Assembly (NCBI GenBank): GCA_021324775.1
Contig: JAJPIM010000007.1
Span: forward strand, 62,001 to 126,000
Source: Gemmatimonadota bacterium
GTDB taxonomy: Bacteria; Gemmatimonadota; Gemmatimonadetes; Gemmatimonadales; Gemmatimonadaceae
Reading direction: 5' to 3'
Length of the DNA: 64,000 nucleotides
A model generated the notes under the pieces. It was not told the origin of the DNA. It was given only the letters and a program-made list of their open reading frames with translations, and made no database searches. This document shows, in pieces, positions 7,851 to 15,403 of the stretch. The translations under genes and the position numbers were made by a program. Numbering within the stretch: position 1 is the stretch's first letter; every line of letters begins with the position of its first letter.

Positions 7851-9002
7851 TCAGTATTTGGTTTTCTGGTTGCCCTGATCCTTGTGCGGCTGCTGTTTTG
7901 CTTTCAGATCCTGCGTCTGCTTTGCGTGCTTTTGCGCCAACTGCTGCGTCTCCTTCGCGTGCTGCTGTTCCAGCTTCTGCGTGGCGGCGGGATCAGCCTT
8001 CTGTTGCGCCAACTGCTGATGGTCCTGATCCTGCTTTTGCTGGAGCTGTTGGCGCTCCTTGTTCTGTTGGTCCGCCAGCTTCTGCTGTTCTTGCTGGTAC
8101 TGCTGGTCCAGCTTCTGATCCCCCGTGTTGGGAGCCTCGGGCCGCTCGGCTGGCGGCAGGTCCGCCGGATGAACCGCGTTGGTGGGTCGCGCGCCGACGT
8201 TCTCGGGACGCGCAGGCGCGTTGTGCACGGCGCCTCCCTCTTTCGCTGCCACAACAGCCCCCCCGCTGAACTCTCCCGGCTTGGCCGTCGCGGCGATCGG
8301 CGGCTTTCCCTGATTCGCAGACGCCCGGAGCTGCGGGTTCGAGCGCGCAGCCTGGACGTGCTGAGTTTGCGCCGCTACCGGCGGGATGTGTCGCGCCTGG
8401 TCAGCGGACTGCTCCTCGGCCGTCGGGCGATCCTGTACCCCGCCATTTCCGCCATTGTAGCTGATGCGAGTCACATTCGTGGTGTTGTTGTTGATGACAG
8501 TCGTGTTGTAGACGTTGTGCACGACGGTCGTGTTCACGTTGTTGACTGTCTGGTTGTATTCGACGTGGCCGTTGTTCCAGCGAGCGCCTTCGTACCCGTG
8601 ACCGGTGTAGCCGTAGCCGTACGTGACGCCACCGTAGAATCCGACGTGCTCACCCCAGTAGCCCTGATGGAAGACATACGCGTTGCCAGCCCAACCCCAG
8701 TATCCCGGAGTCCACAGGTAGCCGGGTTCCGGCGCCTCCACCCACGTGCCGGGGACCCAGTAGTAGTCGCCATCGGCCCACGCCCAGTAGCCGGGCGTCC
8801 AGAGATATCCATCACCGGGGCAGGGAGGCTGCTCGTATACGGGTAAGTCGGGCGGGGGGACCGTGATCACGGTGACCGAGGCTTCGGCGGGCGGCGGTGG
8901 GGGCTCATACGCGGCTGGCGGCGGACTACACGCGGCGAGTGCGACCGCCAAGGACAGCCAACCTATCGCGCGGCCGGCGGCCGGGCTCATAGGATTGTGC
9001 AT
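7851..9002 (-). CDS. YXWGXW-repeat lipoprotein with Gln-rich coiled-coil tail
   Basis: The start at 9002 is set by AGGAGG at 9015-9010 with 7 bases of spacing; a second ATG at 9008 is too close to it. The 383 residues begin with a lipoprotein signal (GWLSLAVALAAC, Cys25 as lipidation site). Next comes a Pro-rich linker, then tandem YXWGXW repeats (GYLWTPGYWAWADGDYYWVPGTW and a second copy). An Asn/Thr/Val-rich stretch (NNVNTTVVHNVYNTTVINNN) follows, and the last 90 residues are Gln/Lys-rich and strongly coiled-coil (repeats of QQLAQK type). The repeat family is found in surface proteins of many proteobacteria without a defined function. Attachment to a membrane with a long reaching tail is inferred. 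Confidence 0.85.
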   Translation of the reverse strand: MHNPMSPAAGRAIGWLSLAVALAACSPPPAAYEPPPPPAEASVTVITVPPPDLPVYEQPPCPGDGYLWTPGYWAWADGDYYWVPGTWVEAPEPGYLWTPGYWGWAGNAYVFHQGYWGEHVGFYGGVTYGYGYTGHGYEGARWNNGHVEYNQTVNNVNTTVVHNVYNTTVINNNTTNVTRISYNGGNGGVQDRPTAEEQSADQARHIPPVAAQTQHVQAARSNPQLRASANQGKPPIAATAKPGEFSGGAVVAAKEGGAVHNAPARPENVGARPTNAVHPADLPPAERPEAPNTGDQKLDQQYQQEQQKLADQQNKERQQLQQKQDQDHQQLAQQKADPAATQKLEQQHAKETQQLAQKHAKQTQDLKAKQQPHKDQGNQKTKY

Positions 9003-9343
9003 GATCATTCCTCCTGATGTGCCGCGGTACTGGGGACGCGGGCGAGGTGAGTGGTGCAGGTGCAAATGAGGAGATGAGGGCGTGACAAACATGGCGAACC
9101 CACGAGCAGACCGCGAAATGATCCCCGCGTGGGCACGAGCGTGTGGCGGATGCGGCAACGGAATGCACGAACCGATCCACGTCTCTCGCATGCGTGCCGA
9201 ACCCCCTCCGATTCACGAGGTTCCACCGGAGCTCCAATACTCGCTGGCGAGCCCATCAATGCGATGCGGCTCGATAGGCGAGCGTCGCCGTCAATTGCCG
9301 CGGGCGCGTTGCCGAAGAGGGGGAGGGAGGGCGGCGTGGCTGG
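9003..9343. other. gap without a recognisable gene
   Basis: The 341 bases lie upstream of the lipoprotein gene and downstream of the minus-strand hydrolase ending at 9344. Apart from the AGGAGG site at 9010-9015, no protein-like frame, hairpin or clear promoter was found. Confidence 0.5.
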
Positions 9344-10543
9344 CTATTTCGTGGAGTCGGGGACCTGCAGCGCGGGGAGGTAGAGTCCTGCAACATGGTC
9401 GGCGATCCGCTCGGGGTGGGAGTGGTCCTCGTCGAGATTGGTGAACACGATGACCGTCAGGCGGTCATCAACGTAGCGGGCGATGCTCATCGTGAAGCCC
9501 TGCCAGGCGCCGTCGTGCCGCACGACGCGATGCCCGTTCACGGACGTGACCTCCCAGCCGAAGCCATATGGATGGGTCGTCCCGTCGTTGAGTCGCACCG
9601 GGGTCCACATCGCGGCGAGTGCCGCGGGCGGGAGCAAGCGGGCCGTATAGAGCGCCGCGTCCCACTTCCCCATGTCGCGGACGTTCGAGTAGAGGGCTCC
9701 GTCGGCGGTCGTGTTGAGGCTCGGCGCAACCCATTCCTGGTTCTTCAGCACACCGTCCACCAGCCGGTACCCGCTGCTCCGGTGCGGGATGATGTCGGCT
9801 TCGCTGATGATGCGCGTCGCCGACATCCCCAGCGGCTTGAAGATTCGCTCCTGAAGGACGTCGCCGTAGAACTGGCCGGTGACCCGGTGAATCAGCACAC
9901 CCAGGAGGACGTAGCCCGTGTTGCTGTAGCTCCACTTGCTGCCGGGGGGAAAATCGAGTGGAAGGGCGGCGAAGATGCGGACCAGCTCATCCTCCGTGTA
10001 GTCCTTGCGAAAATCGATGACCCCTTTGGACATCGTGTTTTCCTCCGCGCCGTAGTCCGGGATGCCGGAGGTGTGCGTGAGCAGCTCGCGAACCGTGATG
10101 TCGTGCCACGCCGCTGGACCTTCGGGGAAGTACTTCGTGATCGTGTCGTCGAATCCCACTTTGCCGTCCTGCACGAGCATCATCACGGCCGTGGCGGTGA
10201 ACTGTTTTCCCACGGATCCCATCTGGAAAACCGTTTCGGGGGTCACGGGCACGTCCAACTCCACGTCCGCGAGGCCATAGCCGCGCGCCTTGACGATGTG
10301 CCCATCGCGCATCACGCCGAGCTCAATTCCCGGGACACGCTGCTCCTTCAACTGTGACGTGACGTAAGCATCCACCCGCGAATCGAGAGACACCGTGCGG
10401 GGGGCTTGGCCCGCCAGCGCGGCGGGCAGCAACGCGGCGGGTACCAGCGTGGCGAGCACCAGCTTTGCCGCCCTCAGCGTCGGCCGCCAAGCGCGAGGGT
10501 GGCGAAGTTCGCGCGTGGCTATCTCAGTTGGCATAGTAGGCAC
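9344..10543 (-). CDS. exported serine hydrolase of the beta-lactamase (class C/S12) fold
   Basis: The 399-residue protein starts with a long signal region ([25 protein letters not shown]). The three active-site motifs of the beta-lactamase/DD-peptidase fold are present: Ser110-Val-Gly-Lys113, Tyr206-Ser-Asn208, and a His343-Asp-Gly triad in place of KTG. This pattern is usual for S12 esterases and D-amino-acid or DD-peptidases, and such proteins are not necessarily able to hydrolyse antibiotics. It is predicted to act in the periplasm. The gene is single, with 191 bases separating it from the RES toxin gene upstream; no operon partner is apparent. The preferred substrate is unknown. Confidence 0.9.
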   Translation of the reverse strand: MPTMPTEIATRELRHPRAWRPTLRAAKLVLATLVPAALLPAALAGQAPRTVSLDSRVDAYVTSQLKEQRVPGIELGVMRDGHIVKARGYGLADVELDVPVTPETVFQMGSVGKQFTATAVMMLVQDGKVGFDDTITKYFPEGPAAWHDITVRELLTHTSGIPDYGAEENTMSKGVIDFRKDYTEDELVRIFAALPLDFPPGSKWSYSNTGYVLLGVLIHRVTGQFYGDVLQERIFKPLGMSATRIISEADIIPHRSSGYRLVDGVLKNQEWVAPSLNTTADGALYSNVRDMGKWDAALYTARLLPPAALAAMWTPVRLNDGTTHPYGFGWEVTSVNGHRVVRHDGAWQGFTMSIARYVDDRLTVIVFTNLDEDHSHPERIADHVAGLYLPALQVPDSTK

Positions 10544-10734
10544 CGGAAGGGAATGTGCGGTGCGTGTGCGCTCGGTTCGAGTCTCGACGGACCATGACGT
10601 CTGTAGCGCGTAGGAAATCTCTTGGAGTCATCTGCTGCAAAGTGGCAGTACGATGGCGCCGCCCGCCAGCGCTGCCCGGCCTGACGCCGCGGGATCTGAC
10701 ACGCAGGCGCTATTGGGGGGTGCTGCCAGCTCTG

Positions 10735-11235
10735 CTACCGGGCGGCCTTGAGCCGAGTGTCGTAGGTCCACTTGCGGATTTTGCGGGCGCGGGCCGCGGT
10801 GACGTCGGGATGCCGTGGGTTGACCAGGATGTTCGACTCCTCGGGGACGATCACCGATGGAACATCGCCCAGCAGGGCAGTGCTAGCCGCCGCCCAGGCG
10901 GTCCCCCAATCCAGCGACACTTTCCCGGCCGGCTCCGCGTCCCATCCGACATGCCTGTCCGGATCCATCACCGCGCGCTGACGCCACGCCGCAACTGGCA
11001 CGCGGATCTCCACGAGATACCGGTTGAGCGGAAGATCTCCTGCACCCAAGTGCGCGATCGACTCGAGGCAGGCGAGTGCGCGCGAACTCGATGCATACAC
11101 TACCGGCGTGCCCGGCCGATTCCAGCGACCGCCGCTCAGCTCCGCCCCTTTCCCGGTCAGGTCGTCGGCCGTGAAGTCCGGAGTGTCCGGGGCGATCCGC
11201 CACAACGTGACGTACGCGGCGTCACCGCCGGTCAC
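10735..11235 (-). CDS. RES-domain toxin (NAD+-degrading family)
   Basis: The 166 residues cover a whole RES domain. Its hallmark residues are Arg37 (in GGRWNRPGTP), Tyr47 (VVYASSS) and Glu58 (ALACLESIAH), matching the Arg-Tyr-Glu active-site set known for RES toxins that break down NAD+. The start codon overlaps the stop of the upstream antitoxin gene by 4 bases (ATGA at 11232-11235), the standard antitoxin-first arrangement of the RES/Xre type II family. Nothing suggests inactivation: length, motifs and start are intact. The toxic activity is family knowledge, not shown here. Confidence 0.92.
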   Translation of the reverse strand: MTGGDAAYVTLWRIAPDTPDFTADDLTGKGAELSGGRWNRPGTPVVYASSSRALACLESIAHLGAGDLPLNRYLVEIRVPVAAWRQRAVMDPDRHVGWDAEPAGKVSLDWGTAWAAASTALLGDVPSVIVPEESNILVNPRHPDVTAARARKIRKWTYDTRLKAAR

Positions 11236-11804
11236 GCGTATGCCGCCGACTGCGTCTGAGCGATCAGGCCGGCGACGATCTCGCGGCCCTCGGCCGTGTC
11301 CATGAACGTCGAGGGCTGGCGGCCGTCAAGCGCAGGCAGCGGGCGACTGAGCCACCCGGCGACCCAATGGGCCGCGTTGAAGTCCGCCGGATCGCCGGAT
11401 TCAGTCACGATCTGGCGCACCTGGCCGATCAGGCGCGCGATACCGATGACGCGTTCACTCTCATCAGGGCCGAGGCGCAGGCCATCGCGAAGCTTGCGCT
11501 CGATAGTCGCTCTCGCCAGCCCCAACATTGCGTAGAGTTTGTCCCGCGCAACGCTCATGTCCTCGGCGATGACGCTCACCGCCTGCGCGGGCACACCGTC
11601 GCGAACCAGTGCGATGCGCGCGATCGGAGCGAGCTCGTGGAGCGCGCCCAGGGAGCGCTTGCCGCTCAGGAGGGGACCCCAGAGCGCGTCTTTGGCGAAC
11701 GCTGCGTGCGTTCCCGGCCGAGCCTTGGCACCTGGCGACGTGGAAGATCCGTTCAGCCGGGGGCGTGCCCGGCTACGCGGTCGCCGTTGTGGGATGCGCG
11801 GCAT
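11232..11804 (-). CDS. Xre/MbcA/ParS-type antitoxin of the RES system
   Basis: The protein is 190 residues. A basic, probably disordered N-terminus (about 35 residues) leads into an Xre-like helix-turn-helix region (DGVPAQAVSVIAEDMSVARDKLYAMLGLARATIERKL) and then the MbcA/ParS toxin-binding domain (DESERVIGIARLIGQVRQIV ... AAHWVAGWLSRPLPALDGRQPSTFMDTAEGREIV). The conserved P-x-x-L-x-G-x-x-P-x-x-x-x-x-T pattern identifies the family. Such antitoxins plug the RES active site and bind their own promoter. A perfect palindrome lies 20 bases before the start codon and is the obvious operator. Confidence 0.92.
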   Translation of the reverse strand: MPRIPQRRPRSRARPRLNGSSTSPGAKARPGTHAAFAKDALWGPLLSGKRSLGALHELAPIARIALVRDGVPAQAVSVIAEDMSVARDKLYAMLGLARATIERKLRDGLRLGPDESERVIGIARLIGQVRQIVTESGDPADFNAAHWVAGWLSRPLPALDGRQPSTFMDTAEGREIVAGLIAQTQSAAYA

Positions 11805-11823
11805 ATCACTGCCCCGAGAATGT

Positions 11824-11851
11824 CATATGAGACTAATAATAGTCTCATATG
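11824..11851. promoter_or_regulatory. 28-bp operator-like palindrome upstream of the Xre/RES operon
   Basis: Arms CATATGAGACTA (11824-11835) and TAGTCTCATATG (11840-11851) are exact reverse complements around ATAA. The element is AT-rich in a very GC-rich region and ends 20 bases before the antitoxin ATG. Read towards the operon, its centre gives TATTAT, which resembles a -10 hexamer, so bound antitoxin would cover the promoter. Auto-repression by the antitoxin is inferred from the family. Confidence 0.75.
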
Positions 11852-11861
11852 GGATCCCTGT

Positions 11862-11896
11862 CCAGCCCCGCGGATCTCGACCCGCGGTGGTGCTGG
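11862..11896 (-). terminator. GC-rich hairpin after the kinase gene
   Basis: CCAGCCCCGCGG (11862-11873) pairs with CCGCGGTGGTGCTGG (11882-11896) with a small bulge and the loop ATCTCGAC. It lies immediately beyond the kinase stop (11899) on the minus strand and just upstream of the antitoxin operator, so it may separate the two transcription units. There is no T-tract. Confidence 0.5.
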
Positions 11897-11898
11897 GG

Positions 11899-14073
11899 CT
11901 ACAGCGTCGCCAGCAGCGTCTGGAACCGCGGATAGACGCGGAGCGGTGCAAGGTCCGGATCGTTCTCGATCCACTCGCGGTGGCCGAAGCCGTTCTGCAC
12001 CGCCTTCTCGAGCAGCTCAATCGCCCGCTCGTTGCGATTCGCGATCGCGAAGAGGCACGACACGTTGTACAACACCCCAGAGTCCTCCGGGTCCAATGCG
12101 AGCGCCCGGTCGCCCCACTCCAGCGCCTGCTCCCGCCGGCCCACGTGGCACAATGCCACCGCTCCGCAGTAGAGTGCGCGCGCGTCTTCCGGGTTGAGCT
12201 CGACGTGCCGCTCCACGATCGTGACCGCGTGGCGATAGACCGTGTCCGCTCGAGCGGGCTGCCCAAGCCCGGCGTAGCACTGCGCCTCCAGGACCGGCGA
12301 CTGGTAGTCTTCCTTGCGCACCGATGCGGCCTGCGAGAACAATGCCGCGGCCTCCGCCAGCTTACCCTGCTGGAACCGCGCCAGCGCGAAGTAGTAATGC
12401 CCCTCGAATAACTGTGGGTCCAGACGAATCGCGGCCTTGAACTCGTGCTCCGCCTCGTCGTACCGTCCACGCAGGCTCAACGCCAACCCACGGGCAGCGT
12501 GCGCCTCGGCCAGCTCCGGCGCCAGTTCCAACGCCTTGCGGCTGGCCGAGTCGGCCTGCTCGAGATTCGCTTCGCTGGCGTCCCAATAGTGAAAGAGCAT
12601 CGAGCTGCAGTCGGCGATCCCCGCATAGGCGCGCGCATACGCCGGGTCGATCTCGATGGCCCGCGCGAACATCCGCCGCGCGTACTGCAGTCCCTTCTCG
12701 CGGAACTGATGGAAGAACTGCCGGCCCCGCAGATAGTACTCGTATGCCTCAACGTCGCCGGCGCGGGGCTGCTCGATCGCCCGCTTCTCATTCTCGCTCA
12801 GCACCACCCGCAACGCGCGCACAATGTTCTCGGCAATCTCATCCTGCACCGCGAACACATCCTCCAACTCACGATCGTATCGCTCAGACCACAGATGATA
12901 TCCGTCGGCGACGTTGATCAACTGGGCCGTGATCCGCAGCCGGTTGCCGGCTTTGCGCACACTCCCCTCGAGCACCGTGCCGACGTTCAACTGCTCGCCC
13001 ACTTGGCGGATGTCCTGGTTTTTGCCCTTGAACGCAAACGCGGACGAGCGCGACACGACGTGGAGCGCCTGCACCTTGGTAAGCGCGTTGATGATCTCTT
13101 CGGCGATCCCGTCGGTGAAAAACTCCTGGTCGCGCTGCGCACTCATATCCGCGAACGGCAGCACCGCGATCGAACGGCCGGTACTCGAGGGGCCGGTCGT
13201 CGCGCTCGTTCGGCCGCGCGATTGGCCCGGATCCGACGACGCCGCGAGCAATGCGCGCGCGAAATCGGCAGCGGTCGCAAACCGGTCGGCCGGCTGCTTG
13301 GCCAGGGACTGCGTGATCGCCCGCTCCACCTGTTCGGGCACGCCGGGCCGCAACCTCCGGACCGACGGAACTGGGTCCGTCAGGTGCTTGACCATGACGG
13401 ACCGCGCCGACGACCCGGCATAGGGTGGCTCGCCTGATAGCATCTCGTACAGCACGCACCCCAAACTGTAGACATCACTGCGGCCATCGAGCTCGGAATC
13501 GCCTGCTGTCTGCTCGGGGCTCATGTACGTGGGGGTGCCGATGGAGCTGCCGGTCTGGGTCAGGCGGTCGCCACCGGCGACCACGACGGCTTTGGCGATG
13601 CCGAAGTCGGCGATCAGTGCGTGATTGCCGCTGAGGAGGATGTTCTCGGGCTTGATGTCGCGATGCACGACGCCGTGCTCGTGCGCGTAATTCAGTCCGT
13701 CGGCCACCTCCGACGCGATCCGGATGGCATCGCTGATCGGAAGCTGGCGCTCCCGCTTGATCCGGTCGCGCAACGACTCGCCGTCGATGAACGGCATGGT
13801 ATACCACAGCAGCCCGTCCACCTCGCCGGAGTCGAACACGGGCAAGACATGCGGATGTACGAGGCGAGCGCCGGTCTCCACCTCGCGAAGGAACCGCTCC
13901 GCGCCGAGGGCATGCGCCAACTCGGGATGCAGCACCTTGAGTGCGACCTGGCGCCGGTGCTTTACGTCGTGTGCCAGAAAGACGGTCGCCATCCCTCCGC
14001 GGCCAAGCTCACGGTCAGGGGTATAGCGTGTGCCGAGCGCGGTCGTTCGCAGCCGGTCCTCTAACTCACTCAT
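11899..14073 (-). CDS. Ser/Thr protein kinase with TolB-like and TPR modules
   Basis: The 724 residues begin with a complete Hanks-type kinase (about 15-275): glycine loop GRGGMATVF, the Lys in VALKVLH, catalytic HRDIKPEN near residue 138, DFG (IADFGIAKA), and the activation-loop TPTYMSPEQ. A Ser/Gly/Thr-rich linker leads to a TolB-like domain from about residue 298 (SIAVLPFADMSAQRDQEFFTDGIAEEI ... GTVLEGSVRKAGNRLRITAQLI). Several TPR units fill about 470-720. No transmembrane helix is seen, so the protein appears cytoplasmic, unlike many PknB-type receptors. TolB-like/TPR fusions of this sort occur in adenylate-cyclase and kinase regulators. The substrate is unknown; the gene stands as its own unit. 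Confidence 0.92.
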   Translation of the reverse strand: MSELEDRLRTTALGTRYTPDRELGRGGMATVFLAHDVKHRRQVALKVLHPELAHALGAERFLREVETGARLVHPHVLPVFDSGEVDGLLWYTMPFIDGESLRDRIKRERQLPISDAIRIASEVADGLNYAHEHGVVHRDIKPENILLSGNHALIADFGIAKAVVVAGGDRLTQTGSSIGTPTYMSPEQTAGDSELDGRSDVYSLGCVLYEMLSGEPPYAGSSARSVMVKHLTDPVPSVRRLRPGVPEQVERAITQSLAKQPADRFATAADFARALLAASSDPGQSRGRTSATTGPSSTGRSIAVLPFADMSAQRDQEFFTDGIAEEIINALTKVQALHVVSRSSAFAFKGKNQDIRQVGEQLNVGTVLEGSVRKAGNRLRITAQLINVADGYHLWSERYDRELEDVFAVQDEIAENIVRALRVVLSENEKRAIEQPRAGDVEAYEYYLRGRQFFHQFREKGLQYARRMFARAIEIDPAYARAYAGIADCSSMLFHYWDASEANLEQADSASRKALELAPELAEAHAARGLALSLRGRYDEAEHEFKAAIRLDPQLFEGHYYFALARFQQGKLAEAAALFSQAASVRKEDYQSPVLEAQCYAGLGQPARADTVYRHAVTIVERHVELNPEDARALYCGAVALCHVGRREQALEWGDRALALDPEDSGVLYNVSCLFAIANRNERAIELLEKAVQNGFGHREWIENDPDLAPLRVYPRFQTLLATL

Positions 14074-14165
14074 GCGGCTTCTTCAGCATCGATCGGGGGG
14101 ACCGTGGGGGGAACGCCTCGCGGCGCTGACGACCCTGTGATTATACCCGTAGAGAGGGATCGATA

Positions 14166-14498
14166 CTATGGCTTAGGTCGCTTCGAGCGCGAGGCCGTAT
14201 GAGCGCAGGCGAATTTCAGGGCCGATGCGAGGATTTTCGGATTCGTTGCGCCAAGTCGCACCAGGGTACTCCCACGACCGCCCCACGCGCCCGCCGCCCG
14301 TACGAACGACTCAGGATGACGTTCGAGATAGAGCTGCTGATCTGTCGGCGACAGCTTGACCATCGCCGACGAATCGTCCGGATAGCCCAGCGTGGCGAAG
14401 ATGCGTCCGTTGGCACGAAAGTCCGCGTGTCCCTGATGCGCCCCCTCGATGACACCCGGAATACGCAGCGCGAGCTTTCGGAAATCGGCTGGGGTCAT
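14166..14498 (-). CDS. MmcQ/YjbR-family protein
   Basis: At 110 residues the protein matches the small MmcQ/YjbR family: the start DFRKLALRIPGVIEGAHQGHADFRANGRIFATLG is the characteristic N-terminal helix and sheet, and PTDQQLYLERHPESFVRAAGAWG the second half. The family has a CyaY-like fold and is often called DNA-binding, but its biological role is unsettled. The gene lies 30 bases downstream of the membrane-protein gene at 14529 on the same strand and could share its transcript. Confidence 0.85.
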   Translation of the reverse strand: MTPADFRKLALRIPGVIEGAHQGHADFRANGRIFATLGYPDDSSAMVKLSPTDQQLYLERHPESFVRAAGAWGGRGSTLVRLGATNPKILASALKFACAHTASRSKRPKP

Positions 14499-14528
14499 CG
14501 GTAGGCCGGCGCGCCGGGCTCGCGCGTC

Positions 14529-15065
14529 TCAAGTCAGGTTTGCATCACGCGGTTGCTCGATTCCAGAGTCCGTCCTCAGCGCGCGAATCGCAACCCCCCA
14601 TGCGTAAACGACCGCGAGGTCGAATAGAACAGCGCCGATCCCAAATGCGACGCGACCAACCGTGGAGCTCACAGCCTGGCCTGGATGGCTGGCGGACGCC
14701 CCAGCATGGAATGACCTCGGTCCTGGAACGAACGCGATCCAGTCAAAGAGCAGGGCCATCGACGTGACGGCAAGGGCGCCCAGGAACCGCTGGCGGACGT
14801 TGGCTACCGGCTGGCCAAAGGTCGCCGCGCCGAACGCCAGAACGCACAGGCCAACCAGAAACTCAGACATGGCAGCGTCTTCCACGGGGTGTACTGCGTG
14901 CCGAAGATCACGGACGCCAGCGACAGCACACGCCAACCCGGCCATCATCAGGATCGTGCCGACCACGAAGCGCAATCCGGGCGACCCGGACGTTGCTTCG
15001 CTTTGTGTCACCCGTACGTCGACCCGGATGCCGGCCAACGGGCCGTCCTGCTGGGAACTACTCAT
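14529..15065 (-). CDS. hypothetical four-helix membrane protein
   Basis: No family is recognised. The 178-residue protein has about four hydrophobic segments: LRFVVGTILMMAGLACAVAGV, FLVGLCVLAFGAATFG, LGALAVTSMALLFDWIAFV and VAFGIGAVLFDLAVVYAWGVAI, with a hydrophilic N-terminus. The start codon overlaps the stop of a short upstream frame (ATGA at 15062-15065) and has no clear ribosome-binding site of its own, which would fit translational coupling to that small frame. Confidence 0.7.
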   Translation of the reverse strand: MSSSQQDGPLAGIRVDVRVTQSEATSGSPGLRFVVGTILMMAGLACAVAGVRDLRHAVHPVEDAAMSEFLVGLCVLAFGAATFGQPVANVRQRFLGALAVTSMALLFDWIAFVPGPRSFHAGASASHPGQAVSSTVGRVAFGIGAVLFDLAVVYAWGVAIRALRTDSGIEQPRDANLT

Positions 15066-15175
15066 GGCACGATGAACGCGATGGGCCGGCCGAATCGGTG
15101 GAGCCCACGACGGCCGCTCTGATGAGTGCGAACACGCCGAACACGATGAGGCGTCTCGGCATTCTGTGATGCATC
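15062..15175 (-). CDS. possible small hydrophobic peptide gene
   Basis: A 37-codon frame starting at 15175 (or at an internal ATG at 15163) reads MHHRMPRRLIVFGVFALIRA and then a Ser-rich tail. GGGAGAGGG precedes the first ATG, and the stop overlaps the start of the 14529-15065 membrane protein by 4 bases. The basic-then-hydrophobic start looks like a short membrane anchor or an aborted signal peptide. The overlap is the main support; it could be chance. Confidence 0.33.
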   Translation of the reverse strand, partial: DASQNAETPHRVRRVRTHQSGRRGLHRFGRPIAFIVP

Positions 15176-15341
15176 TGCCCTCTCCCGGATGACGGGTTGC
15201 CGACTACTTAATACGATCGAGCAACCAGGTCGGACACAGACCGCCTGCACACCGGCCGGTCATGATACCGGAGGACCAGCCTGTTCCGCCGCGGGGGGGC
15301 CGCTGTCGCCGGGAGGCACTCGCGATGGTGTCTCGGCGAGA

Positions 15342-15361
15342 GGGCCGGTCGCGACCGGCCC
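15342..15361. repeat. 20-bp palindromic repeat, copy 1
   Basis: GGGCCGGTCGCGACCGGCCC is its own reverse complement. The right flank (CCTTCCAGCGACGAATTCG) resembles that of the identical palindrome at 21212-21231, so the repeated unit is longer than the palindrome. It lies 43 bases beyond the stop of the minus-strand gene ending at 15404. Confidence 0.75.
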
Positions 15362-15403
15362 CTTCCAGCGACGAATTCGTGTGGTGCCGGACTGGCCGGC
15401 CTG

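Noticed and set aside
9395-10357. A 320-residue plus-strand frame over the beta-lactamase-fold gene
   Set aside because: Antisense to a gene with all three active-site motifs; composition (many His, Val, Arg) is that of a shadow frame.
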